Source: Brachionus rotundiformis (lineage: Eukaryota > Rotifera > Eurotatoria > Ploima > Brachionidae). Taken from it: a DNA stretch of 64,000 nucleotides. Shown here in pieces: positions 1 to 12,914 of the stretch. Position 1 is the stretch's first letter, and each line of letters starts with the position of its first letter. The position numbers and the translations under genes are program-made. The notes under the pieces are model-generated. The model was not told where the DNA came from and searched no databases. It worked only from the letters and a program-made list of their open reading frames with translations. Location of the stretch: the NCBI GenBank assembly GCA_016802295.1, contig JAESIW010000207.1, positions 2,054,955 through 2,118,954 of the forward strand. Reading direction: 5' to 3'.

Positions 1-213
1 CTCCTAAAAAAGCTCAACGCTCACGAAACTGAGAATTGGTATCAACATCAGCCAAAGCTCAAAGCTCAAAGAGACAGTGGGATTCCAAATAAAATGGTTA
101 AGTCAAGACCTAGAAATAGAAGTGAACAGAGTGTGGAAGGCAAGAGCATCTGTCATTCCAGTAATGGTCAGATCCCTAGGTTAAAGATACCTAAACCGAT
201 TACCATTTGGTAA
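1..213 (+). CDS. C-terminal exon of an unrecognised gene, cut by the window edge
   Basis: An open frame runs from base 1 to a TAA at 211-213, giving the last 70 residues of a protein. The tail is rich in Lys, Arg, Ser and Pro, with no membrane segment or domain I recognise, and it ends in the residues PKPITIW. The composition is less AT-rich than the DNA after it, which supports coding. The upstream part lies outside the window, so the splice acceptor, if any, cannot be seen. AATAAA-like hexamers occur near 472-485. No function can be assigned. Confidence 0.55.
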   Translation, partial: LLKKLNAHETENWYQHQPKLKAQRDSGIPNKMVKSRPRNRSEQSVEGKSICHSSNGQIPRLKIPKPITIW

Positions 214-797
214 AATCAATCAAGAAAATTTTAATTGGAACAGCCAAAATAATCAGAAAAGTCCAACGTTAATGCATCCTTAAGCTGCTTGTCGCAACCC
301 AGAACATCTTTTTACCAACTTTGAATTATCCGTCTGTACATACATATGGATTAAAAAATTAGAAAATACTTAAAAATTATCTTATTTTTTTTTAAATTAA
401 CCATAACGATCATTTATATTCATAATTTAAAAAATAAATATTTTTTCATAGACTTTAAAATCCCTTTTTTAAGTGAATAAATAAAATTTATATATCAATT
501 GACATTAATCTTTATAAGATAATTCAGTCTATAAATCATATTAAACTAAAATGAAATTAAACTTTTAAAAAATTTATTTAATCAAATAATTTGAACCTAT
601 TTTTAATAATTTAACTAAGACTATATTTAACAAATTAATCCAAATTCTAATCAAAAGTTGCTTTTGATTTGCATACCTTTTAATAAACCATACCATCAAA
701 AAAATGTCAATGCATTTTATTAAATTTCAAAACTAAAAAAACATTAGTAACGTCATCATTAAAAAAATTAAAAAAAAATTAATTATTAAAGATCAAA
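214..797. other. Non-coding: 3' end of the left-edge gene and upstream region of GOLT1B
   Basis: Very AT-rich with stops in all frames. It should hold the 3' UTR of the left-edge gene and the promoter of GOLT1B. An AG at 790-791, seven bases before the GOLT1B start codon, could be a splice or trans-splice acceptor. Nothing else is visible. Confidence 0.6.
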
Positions 798-1380
798 ATG
801 ATCGCGTTCACTGACTTACAAAGTAGGTATGCTTTTAAATTATCTTTTCACATGAATGTTCTTAAATTTAATGCCAAAATTTAGAAATTGGAATCGGTCT
901 ATCTGGCTTTGGTGTATTTTTTTTGACGCTTGGCATGCTTTTATTGTTCGATAAAGGACTCCTAGCGATCGGAAATGTAAGTTTATTCCAATTTGGCAAA
1001 ATAAGTTTCTATAGTTTAACAAAAGATACTATTCATCTCCGGCATTTCCCTAATCATTGGTCTTGAACGAACCATAAAGTTTTTTTTCGGACCTCAAAAA
1101 CTCAAAGGATCCGTGTTCTTTTTTGGTGGCGTATTTATTGTCTTAATAGGATGGCCCCTGATAGGAATTCTAATTGAGTTATATGGATTTATTTACTTGT
1201 TTGGGTAATTAGTAACTAAATTTTTTTTTAATTTAATAATTATACTATTAAATATAAAGTGGATTTTTGCCTGTTATTGTTAGTTTTTTACGGCGGATAC
1301 CTTTTATTGGAAGTTTGTTTTCCTTACCTGGCATTAAACAACTCATGGACAAGATAGGAGATGGCAATTCAATGGTATAA
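798..1380 (+). CDS. GOLT1B: Vesicle transport protein GOT1 (Golgi transport 1)
   Basis: Small four-pass membrane protein of the Golgi/ER-exit pathway. Exons: 798-822, 885-976, 1026-1204, 1260-1380, all GT-AG, with phases 1, 0 and 2 that join cleanly. The product has 138 residues, the same length as I recall for the vertebrate protein. The start MIAFTDLQKIGIGLSGFGVF, the GLERT motif, VLIGWPLIG, the RRIP(F)IGSL segment and the C-terminal NSMV all match the family. Four hydrophobic stretches are visible. The downstream neighbour is convergent, with 164 bases between stop codons. Family membership is certain; choosing GOT1B over GOT1A relies on the close resemblance. Confidence 0.96.
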
Positions 1381-1544
1381 CCAAAGAGATACTCTAAGAT
1401 TGGAATATTAGTGCATGATAAAATTCAAGCGTATTTTTTGAGTAATTCCAACACGCAGATATAGCAGAATAATTATTTTATTTTTTATATATTTTTTTAA
1501 TTATTTAAAAAAAATAAATAAATAATTTATTTAATGCTGTTTTA

Positions 1545-1978
1545 TTATTTTGAGTTATATTTTTTGCTAATTAGTGCAATTGTTATGGGAATGATTAGCA
1601 TTGCCATGCTGATCAGCATTACCAGCCAAAAAGCAACTCCTTCATCTTGATCTTTAGATTTTAAAGTAAAAAAAATTATCCTTTTTTTTGTTAAATTATA
1701 ATTAGATTACCTGATAAAATCACTGAATCTCTGTTAGGTTTTATTTTTGCTAATATTTTCTCTAAATTAACTTTTTTTTCAAATAAATCGCATATAACTA
1801 AATAAGTTTAAATTAAAAAATATATTTTTTGTTCCAAACAATGGCTACTTTTTTGTCTATTTTGACTTAAATTTGTTAATTTTTGACTACAATTAATTGC
1901 TGAAAAATTGACACTCCTCTCAAATTGAACTAACAAGTTCTCAAATTTATCAACTAATTTAAGACAACAAGATTTCAT
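1545..1978 (-). CDS. Small tail-anchored membrane protein, family not recognised
   Basis: Hand-built model in three exons (minus strand): 1978-1849, 1797-1711, 1651-1545, 107 residues. Introns are 51 and 59 bases and GT-AG, with phases 1 and 1. The first intron donor (GTAGCC) is one of several possible and is the least certain point. Residues 1-75 are charged, Lys-rich and probably helical or coiled coil. Residues about 78-101 form one strongly hydrophobic segment (FWLVMLISMAMLIIPITIAL), followed by a basic tail, typical of a C-terminal anchor. The ATG at 1978 lies only 69 bases after the stop of PUS10, in the same orientation, so the two may share a transcript. I do not recognise the family; SNARE-like or organelle-anchoring roles are possible but unsupported. 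Confidence 0.6.
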
Positions 1979-2047
1979 TTTTTCTTTATTAGAAACAAAA
2001 TTTATTAAATTTATTTATTTATTTTTATTTTTTATTATTTGATAGAA

Positions 2048-4099
2048 TTAATCATCGTAGTTTATCTCAGAAGGAAAGTCACAATTGACAGATTCAACAT
2101 CAAGTTCGAGTATGTCGCACTCTTTTCCCAAAATGGTGCACAAACTCGGCTCAGTACGTCCCAAATCTCCATGCACAAATTCTTTAACATAGCTAACAAA
2201 ATGGTTAATTAGTTTTAATTTTGATTCCAAATAGCACAGTCAAAGCAACTCACGTTCCGGCCTGAGTTGTCATTTTTATCCTAAAATGGTGCTCATCTAT
2301 TAATTCAGCGCTAATGTCTGTAATATATCTAGGCCTAGTCATTACGGTTCTCCTATGCAAAACTCTTATCGGAGTTTGTTGCAGTATATCAACTTTATTT
2401 AATGAGCCTAATTTATCTATATCATTGGAGTCTAATTTTGAATAGCAATAGCACAAAGCGCTATATGACTTTGTCTTGTTTTCAGGCGAGTCCCTCATTA
2501 GTTTTGTTTCCTCCCTTTAATTAATATAATAAAAATGTCCTTATTTATTGCCCAAGTACCTTGTTATGTATTGTAGGTCCTTTATGGCCATTTCGTTGGT
2601 CGACTCGTTGATTATCTTAAAATAAAATATAAAAATAATTTTTGAAATTTTTTGAATATACTTTTTGAAAATGTTTGAGCTCCTCTCGACTAAAACTGGT
2701 CCTTTTGGGCTCCATAAACTCCAGAGTAAAAGGTCTGCCTTTGCCAAGACATTTGACATCGATGTCTTCACGGCCTGATGAGGTGAAAATAAATTCTGTA
2801 GCACCGAGCTCTTTTTTCAAGGCATCGCCCATTATCTCCTCAATCGAAGTGGTCATTTTGCGCTCTCCTTCGATGATCCACGCAGTTTGGGAAAGAGTGC
2901 GAGAGAACTTGAGATAACGACCGGCTAGGAAAATTGGATCATGGACACACTCGAGCTCAAATGAGCTCGTCAATCGCTCAAATGGTAGTGTGTAGAATTT
3001 TTTCATCTTTTCCAGATTTGATTCCTTAATCAAGAGGTCAACATTGGTTTTGGTAAATCCGACTTCTTGGATCTCTTTTTGGAGCTTTAAAAAATTATTA
3101 AGTACAATAATCAAAGCAATAAACAGCTATACCTTTGCTTTTTTGGTCAATTTTTTCGGCTTGCCTTCCAATACAGGCACTAGACGTGTATCTCTTTGGT
3201 TGAATTAAATGAAATTTAAATTAACTTTTTATTATAAAATATTACAGCAAGTTTAAATCAGTCTTTAATAAGCAATCATCCACTGTAAATTTTGTTTTTA
3301 CATCAAACAAACTCTTAATTAAAATGCATAAATATTTTAGAGAAATTATTTTTTGGCTCAATAAATTTATCTATTTTTATCTAATACAAAATTGTTCAAA
3401 AATTTTTATATTAATTTTAATTTTTTTGCTCATTCAAATTTTTAACTGATTTTTTTTAAACAATTCTGATTTGGAAAAAAATTACCAAATAATGGACAGT
3501 TTTAGGCATACATTATGAAAATATGGTTTTCCCATTATCACTTCTAAGGGATGGAATGTCAAAATTTTCCATAGTTCTTTGACCGATTGACACTTCGGGT
3601 TGTACAAGGTTAATGAAATTTCACTAGATGGTATACTTTCCAGAAGTAACTGTATAAATTTCTAAAGACATAAATTAAATTTTTTATCTTTATAATCGTA
3701 GATACCAAATTAAACAAATAATTACTTCTCGTAGAGTGATTGCGTTCGAAGTGGTTAATGAGATTCGGAAATCTTTGAATTGTATTCCACAGTTATTTAC
3801 TTGATCGGCTAGCTGGATAAAAAAATTATCATCTACATTCATATACTACTTTATAAATGTACTTCTTTTAAATAGCTTTGGTCACTATACTTTTCCAAGA
3901 GGCCAAAGCATATACCACAGCCTTTAAAATCAGGGCTATTTTGTTCAGATACTTTCTTTTGCTCAATATACTTTTGTATCCAACTATAACTGGTATTTTG
4001 GCAAGATGCAGTCAATGTAAATAGCTGAAAGTGGAGAATCCTTTTGGTACAGTTCCAACACAATGAATCAATAATATTTTTAACAAGTTGTTCACTCAT
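2048..4099 (-). CDS. PUS10: tRNA pseudouridine synthase Pus10
   Basis: Makes pseudouridine 54/55 in the T-loop of tRNA. Nine exons on the minus strand: 4099-3863, 3812-3726, 3661-3512, 3313-3246, 3193-3133, 3084-2662, 2615-2560, 2514-2254, 2192-2048; 495 residues (about 529 in human). Two zinc-binding pairs are visible, Cys14/Cys17 and Cys61/Cys64. The catalytic segment GREDIDV is at about 305-311. LHRR, DEHHFR, TQAGT and the end segment KEFVHGDLGRT are family hallmarks. Phase is kept through all eight introns (about 45-200 bases). The stop lies 69 bases upstream of the next minus-strand gene. Identification is very secure; the fourth exon (SLFDVKTKFTV) was placed by similarity to the family and by phase. 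Confidence 0.95.
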
Positions 4100-4383
4100 T
4101 GTAAGAATTTATCTATCTATATTTTTTTTTCTAATTTAATTATTTATTTGCTTTTAACGAGGAAATAAAATTCAATTACTAGGTTCAAATAATACCTGGC
4201 TAATGGTAGTATGTAATGGGCTAGAAAAAATATTAAACCAAAGATAATAATTAAAATATTTATTTACAAAGTTATTTTTACTGTGAAAGAACTTGATAAT
4301 GAATACAAAAGTATCGCAGTACGGTAAAAGTTTTCTCATTAGCAACAACATAAAATTAATTTTCTTTTCTTTTAAAACAAAAT

Positions 4384-5669
4384 TTAGCCAAACGAAAGGG
4401 CGTCTTTGATTATACGCTTCATGGTTGTGCCGACTGAGACTTGATTGACCGTTCCATCCAGAGAGTAATAGATGCGAAATAAATAAGGTTGTATGTCTTT
4501 GAATTCTGACTCGTAGATTGTGTCCAATTGGCTTTGGTTCTGAAGCTTTGGTGTATAGTCCGGTTTGTCCATAATATCAATTATTTGTCTTACCTTTTCA
4601 CCCAACAAGTCGCTCAGCTTTTCACGCAACACTTGTCTCTCATTTTCGTTTGATAGTTGCATTAACTCGATTTTAATTGTCCAAATCTCCCATGGTATAT
4701 TCTCTGACTGAAAATTCAATGGCCAATTGCGCTTTTTTCTGGTGTAAAACTCAAGAGATATTTTGTTGCACTCGGCCGCTTTTAGGCCCTCACTGAACGC
4801 AATTATCTCTTGGTTGACTCGTTGGGTAAGCTCGTTCGAGTTTATCTGCACGTATGTGTAGTCCAAAAAGTCACAGTCGAGATCAGAGAAGCCCACAGAA
4901 CCAATTGTGTATGCGTTCGGACTGTCAACTTTTGGTGTATGCTTAAGTGGTAGTTTAAAAATAGATAAATTTTAATAAAGTTTAATTTAATTAATATCAA
5001 TTTTTATATTTTAATTTAAGAAATTAATTATCTGTTAATCATGGCTGAATTAGTAATTTCAAATATTTAGATAGATAAGATAATTTTAAATTTTATTTTA
5101 ATTCTATTTTCATTTTAAATTTTGAATTTTTTAACCAAACGTTGATTGTCTGGTAATCAAAACTGTATCCAAAGTACTTGGTTTTGTCATTCGACAAAAA
5201 AAATTATCAAATCTTTAAAAAGCTAACCAATTTAGCTATACGAATTACTAATTATTAATTAGAATTTAATTGTAGACTTTTTAATAATGAGATTTTTGTA
5301 ACTCAAACAATAAAAATATTGAGACTTTATTTTCATTAAATGCATTTAATTGATCTAGATTTTAATAGGTACCTAAAAGGATATATCTATTCATATTTTT
5401 TAAATGATTTTCAAGTTAACTTAAAATGAATAGCATTTCTCTTACCTTTCCAGCTGTTCGATGAATCAATATAGTGTGAAAAATAGCTTTTAAATTAATC
5501 AAATTTAAATTTGGTTGTAATTAATTAATATATGTTTTTACTTGAAACTATTTCGGGAACATGTCGACTTTCACAAGACTAGAATAAGTCCAATTTAAAA
5601 ATATATTAAAAGACAAAACTAATTTAATAATTGACTTACAAACTCGAATAGTTGGCTCCGAGCGTTCAT
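4384..5669 (-). CDS. ATG101: Autophagy-related protein 101
   Basis: HORMA-domain partner of ATG13 in the ULK1 autophagy-initiation complex. Exons (minus strand): 5669-5640, 5578-5542, 5486-5446, 4941-4384; 221 residues, close to the 218 of the human protein. The start MNARSQLFEF, the segment HTILIHRTAGK, DLDCDFLDYTYV, IPWEIW and the C-terminal MKRIIKDAL match the family along the whole length. The exposed 'WF finger' reads W109-P110-L111 here, where I recall Trp-Pro-Phe in vertebrates; Phe113 lies two residues on. The last intron is long (504 bases) and otherwise empty. A TTTTAG acceptor-like site at 5686-5687 lies 16 bases before the start codon. Confidence 0.96.
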
Positions 5670-5803
5670 TATATCATAGTAATATCTAAAATTAAAATAT
5701 CTAAATCTAAATTTTAAATTTAAACCATGTCCAGAGAATTACAACTGGAAAAATAAGAAAAAAAATAAAAAATTGATAATTATTTTTTTCGATTTTAATT
5801 TAT

Positions 5804-7351
5804 TTAGTATTTTGGAAAATTAGGGTCAATCTCTTTGCTCCATGTCTGCAAACCACCTTTAATATCTTTGACTACTTTAGAACTAAAATGCTTTTCAAGT
5901 ATTTCAACAGCTAGCTGGGAATCATTTCCGCGTCTACACATAACAAAAATTGAATTCTTATCTTCTACATTCTCTCTAATTAAATCTACAACTTTATCTT
6001 CATTATAAATGAACTCATCAAAAGGAATATCTTGAGCCTAAATTAAACCTTGGTTGTAAAGAAAAATTAATTTCTTACTCAAAGACCCTGGCAAAGAGCA
6101 AATGTTGTATTGGCATTTGGGTCTGACATCAACCAAAAGATGCGGCTCGGACACCTTATTATATTCACAACAATTAACCCTCTTTTCGTCTCCAAGTACA
6201 TTAATGTCTTGTGATTTATCATTATAGTTGGAAACACCACAGAAAAAGGCATAGTCAAATCTGTCCAAGACTTTATTTTTACTCTCTTGGCTCAGTTCAG
6301 TGTCCAAAGCTGTCTTGCACATTAGACAGGTGTCGATTTGCCTTGGCCGCAGTTTGATGATCCTGGTCTGTAAGTCAAGACCGTCAAAAATCAGCATTCT
6401 ACCACTCAGGCTTTCTGAGGGTTATGAAATTAAAATTTTTATTATTTTCCCACTAAATTTACTTCCAATTCCAGATATAATTTTAATTGCTTCCAATGCT
6501 TGTAGGGAGCCGATTGTGCCCACAATCGGTCCTAAAATTCCCGCATCAGAGCAATTCGAAACCGAATGGGCTGGCGGTGCCTTGGGGTACATACACCTAT
6601 AACACGGTCCATTTAAATAATTATAAATTGTTAGCTAATTACTTTTAATTAGAAACATTTCTTTTAATTAATAATTTAAATACTTGGCCTTCGAATTTAA
6701 GAGCACTGCCAGATACCAAGGGCTTATTTAAAAGTACACATACATCATTTATTAGATAACGAGTTATCACATTGTCTGTACAGTCTAATATGACGTCATA
6801 CTTTTAAAATAGTTAAGGCTAAATTAAAATATAAATTTTGAAAAAAAATTTTTAGTTTTTCCAAAGGATATTTTTCTATTAAAGCTAAAGCTGAACTTTT
6901 TTCAAACAAAATCTCATGCACTTCATAATTTATCTGGTCATTTAATCTTAAAAATTTATCAAAAATGATAAACTTTTTTGCAAAAAATGATAGAATAGCT
7001 TACGCCCGACATTTTTCGGCCAAATTTCGCGCCTTATTTTTGCCTACATGGCGGATTTCGTGAGCTATTTGTCTATGAATGTTCGATATTTCTACCGAAT
7101 CATTGTCTACTAGGCCTAAACGCCCTATTCCGGCAGTGCTTAGGTACAGCGCTGATGGACAGCCCAGACCACCACATCCAATTATTAATATACTTGAAGA
7201 TTTAAGTTTAATTTGACCTTTATTTATTACTTTTTTTAACAAAAAAATTCCATTTTTCTCTATAAATACTTTCAATTCCATAATCAGGTATGATCAGCTG
7301 ACGTGAATAGCGCTCTATTTCAGAATTTGATAAAATTTTATTAATCGACAT
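5804..7351 (-). CDS. MOCS3: MOCS3/Uba4: adenylyltransferase and sulfurtransferase
   Basis: Activates the C termini of MOCS2A and URM1 and passes sulfur to them, for molybdenum cofactor synthesis and tRNA wobble thiolation. Seven exons (minus strand): 7351-7270, 7217-7004, 6946-6872, 6801-6684, 6634-6463, 6414-6079, 6030-5804; 407 residues (human 460, longer at the N terminus). The E1-like domain has RYSRQL, the nucleotide loop GCGGLGCP at 41-48, zinc cysteines C174/C177 and C250/C253, and the conserved Cys191 in NCSDAG. The C-terminal rhodanese domain carries the active-site loop CRRGNDS at Cys364. The third intron lacks GT-AG ends and has U12-type signals (separate entry). The start follows a CATTAG acceptor-like site by 13 bases. 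Confidence 0.95.
6802..6871 (-). other. Probable U12-type (minor spliceosome) intron in MOCS3, AT-AA ends
   Basis: Read on the minus strand, the 70-base intron starts ATATCCTTT, the textbook U12 donor. It carries CCTTAAC (6818-6812), a near-perfect U12 branch site, 11-12 bases before the end. Joining 6872 to 6801 gives a gap-free 28-residue match to the spacing of the family between the NDQ and YDV segments. A one-base shift (TA-AG) would give the same protein. No GT-AG choice keeps both phase and family length. The ends are therefore AT-AA, or AT-AG if slippage of a base is tolerated. Confidence 0.8.
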
Positions 7352-8290
7352 TTTTTTAAAATTGCTAATGAAGATCTTAAGTCTTGAATATGCAGATTTT
7401 AATTGCAATTTATATTTGTGTCTATATATTTGATTATTAAAAGCGTAAATTATTATAAATTCAAGTGAATAAATTTTAATTTTTTTTGCTAATTTAAAAA
7501 TTAGTTGGTGTTGCATTTTTAGCTTGAAATTTGCTTCAAAATTAAAAATATATCAAATGTTTAATTATACGAATTTATTTTAGTTGTATTAGGCTGATGA
7601 AAAAATGAATACTTGCCCAACAAGTCGAGCTTAAACTAATCTTCAATCTTTTGCTTTTCCAAGCTCAGTTCAATTTAAACCATTAGCTTAATAATTAAAT
7701 AAAATTCAAACAAAAATTTGAGAAATGATGGTTTATATGAGATATTTTTTAAACAATGTATATTTAAATTATAAAATTGTAGTTTTTTAATTAAAAAAAT
7801 GTGATTTAAACAGTGATTGATTATTATTAGAGACAAAACTTTAACCTTTGTGGAAGATTCATATTTTGATGGAAGTCTAAATTTAAGATAAACAATTTTT
7901 ATTAAACTGCATTTATTATACCATCCTTTGTTAATTTTTTTTTCAAATGGTATTTTTTAATATCTGTTTAAAAAAAATTGTAAATTAAATTAAATTCTTA
8001 TTAGAATAAAGTGGAAGTTTTAAGAAATTTTGGAATTATCGAAAAGCTCATTAACAAATTAGATTTATGAAATAATTGTATTAAAAAGCTCAAATAAAAT
8101 AAATTGCACATTAAAATGTGCTAATTGTATTTTTTACATGTTTATAAACGCCACAATTGTATCTTGTAAAAGACCTGTCTATCTGATCTCATAGTTAAAG
8201 ATGACTCAATGAAAAAAGTTATTTTTCTTAAGGCTTCCAGGTAATTTTGCTCATGATTTTTATCTAATATAACAAATTTTAAACATACCA

Positions 8291-8402
8291 AACTCTCTTG
8301 GTCACCATGGTGAAAAATTTTCTCTTTTTAACTTAAACAAAGGCGAAATGGTCAGTGGATTTTTGGATAGTACAATAAAAATATGGAACCATATCACAGG
8401 TA
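8291..8402 (+). pseudogene. WD40-repeat fragment
   Basis: Translation of this stretch gives a GHHGEKF start, GEMVSGFLDSTIKIWNH and a Thr-Gly end, which is one WD repeat of the type GH...SGS.D.TIKIWD. It is bounded by stops on both sides and has no start codon or plausible splice context. It looks like a dead piece of a repeat-rich WD gene. A second piece follows at 8965. Confidence 0.6.
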
Positions 8403-8621
8403 TTGTAAAAAAAATTGATTTGTCATGAAAATGAAATATTCTCTAAAGACGCTTTACCAAATGACAATTTACCAAGAGCATCTTGTACAGATTTTGACAG
8501 AATATGACATCTGAAAGAACCATACAGAAGATTTATTATTGAATGATTTTAATCAGTTGCTGCTATATCTGGAATTGCTGCTATATGCTGCTATATCTGA
8601 AATCTGGAATTTTACAGTGGA

Positions 8622-8880
8622 ACTTGATTTTTTTGGCCTTGGTTACTTAAAACAGCAGCTTTCGAAAAGAAGAGCAACGACCTTGGATGGAGTTTGGGCA
8701 CTTTTTCAAAAAGTTTCGTAACAAATCAGGTGAAAATGTGCAAAAAAGTATTTGGTGCCTGGAAAAGAAAGTGTAAATTGGTATCAACGAAGAATGGCGA
8801 ACATATAGAGCAGACTAAAGATATAAACCAGCGACATATTAAAAAGTTAAAGGCCAAAATAAAATGTTTTAAAAAAATAC
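8622..8880 (+). mobile_element. Tc1/mariner-like transposase remnant
   Basis: Two overlapping frames together resemble the C-terminal end of a Tc1/mariner-type transposase. The first frame (to 8721) has GYLKQQLSKRRATTLDGVW, the segment that normally follows the last catalytic acidic residue. The second frame (from about 8700) continues with a Cys-Lys-Lys helix and NGEHIEQ, typical of the tail. A frameshift near 8700-8715 and the lack of upstream transposase show it is inactive. No terminal inverted repeats were found. It sits between two WD-repeat fragments, so it may have inserted into that sequence. Confidence 0.6.
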
Positions 8881-8964
8881 GATCATCCTGAATAATGAAG
8901 ATATTAAGAGATCATTGAATAATCACACACAAGGGTTAATTTTATTGAAGTTTTACCAAAAATA

Positions 8965-9030
8965 GACTTGGCAAATCCAACTAAAGATAAAACTTTAAAA
9001 ATATGGAATGTAACAAATGCTATTGTCAAG
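8965..9030 (+). pseudogene. Second WD40-repeat fragment
   Basis: Encodes KDKTLKIWNVTNAIV, the D-strand end of a WD repeat (D.T(I/L)KIW). It is too short and too isolated to be a working exon. It probably belongs to the same dead sequence as 8291-8402, separated by the transposase remnant. Confidence 0.5.
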
Positions 9031-9985
9031 TTTTTCAGAATATAACTAATTACTTCCTTTACTTAATAAATAATATTCTTAAATAAATTGCTTAAATTGT
9101 TATTTAATATATTTTAATTCGATTAAAGAACATATCAAGAATTATATTATAAAATATTAATTTTTTTTGCTTACGTTTTGTCTTTTAATTGTGATTATTA
9201 ATTCTTAATTGGACTTTTTGTACGAACTAAAATAGTAATAAGAAACAAAATAGATTAAATTTTAAATATGGGTGGGTTTATTTAGAAATAAAATTTAAAT
9301 TAAATTTATCGAGATAAAAATAAATATTAAAAGTCGCACAGTTGCTTCTAAGGTTTTAAGGTACAAGAAAAAAAATCAAAATCTTATTTTTATAATTTAT
9401 AAATTAAGTTTAATGAGTTTTTTAAGGAATTTTTTGTCTAAATAAGCTTTGGAAAAAAAAAACTTGAATGACTCAGCTTTTTGATAAGTTTATGCGTCAA
9501 ATTTGGTTAATTAATGCAATCGGAAAAATTAGGACGATATCACTATATTGAGATTCAGGAGACGGATTTGAACAGCATAATTTTTTTCCAAAAACGCAAC
9601 TAAAAACTTATTATTTATTAGTTGCCATGGAAACAGAACAAAACAAACATTCTTCAAAACGAAATAAAATTTATTAGGCAAAAAATAAAGCTTAATTCTT
9701 GATGAATTTCTTTATTGGTATTAACTTTTCACACAAAAGACCACCAGATTAGCTCATAGTCTTACATTTTTATCTTAATTTGGTAATTAGTTTTTAAAAA
9801 ATAAATAAAATTTTTCAATAATTTAATTTTAAACCAAATTTCGTTTCTTGTATTTCTAAAGCTTAAATTAAATAGCAACCAGCATATCAACAAAAATGCA
9901 TTTAAAATTCAAAATGGAGAGTGGCATATTCTTTGCTTATTTATTTATTTTAAAATTTCTTTAGCTTCGAGGCTTAATCGATTAA

Positions 9986-12041
<2,056 letters not shown>

Positions 12042-12914
12042 TTGTTTTAGTTTTTATATTGTTTTTGATCAAAAAAGGCTTTATTCAACAAATTTTGGGC
12101 AGAAAGAAAAATTTTTATAATGAATTTATGTTTTTTTAATTAAGATAATTTTGCACTTTAGGTTTCCATTTACAACCCGGAACAGTTTTGATTTAGAGAT
12201 CTTTTTTTTTTATAAGCCATTCAAATTATTAAAATATTGTCTTGTTAATGATAGTTTTTTTTTTTATCTAACTATAAATTTGATGTTTTATGCAAAATTT
12301 TTGTATTTAAAAAACCAATTTTGAAAGATTTATTTGGAATTCAATAAACCATTTTCTAGTTAATTCACAATTTTTTTATTAAATATCAAAGACATGAAAA
12401 TAAATGGATTACTAATTAGAAGTCATGGAAACCGTATTTAAGTAATCTAGTGAGCTTTATAGAGAATTTAGATGTCTAGACTTTTTAAATGTTTAATTGT
12501 GAAAAGTTATTTGAAGATGTTGAATTAAAAGCCTTGACCAAAATTAATTTTTAATACTTTTTTATATAAAAATAATTGCATAAATAATAATTAAGTTTTT
12601 TAGAATTATTTATCTAAATGAATTTTACTTAAATAAAAGTATTTAAATGACATGAGCAATTAGTCAAATTCAAAAAGAACTTTTAGATATCTTTATAATA
12701 TTTTAAATAAATGTTTGATTTTAGTCTCAAGCATAGTCAATTATGTTTAATTAAAACAAAAATTACTAAAGTAAAAAAAGTAAATATTCATCTTTATTTT
12801 AAAATTTTTTTTTAAGCATAAAATTAAATTTTATTTTTAAATTTAGATAAAAGATAAAATATTTTCAAGAACAAATCTTTGGAAAATGACAAAAATCTAA
12901 TTTTTTTAATCTAG
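12042..12914. other. Non-coding, between convergent CDKL1 and INAFM genes
   Basis: AT-rich. It holds the 3' UTR of CDKL1 (AATAAA at about 12342) and the 3' end region of the minus-strand INAFM gene. No further feature seen. Confidence 0.6.

Noticed and set aside
7218..7269. Apparent N-terminal frameshift in MOCS3
   Set aside because: A GT-AG intron (GTATTT...TAAAG) joins the PDYGIE end to QIKLK in phase and matches the family.
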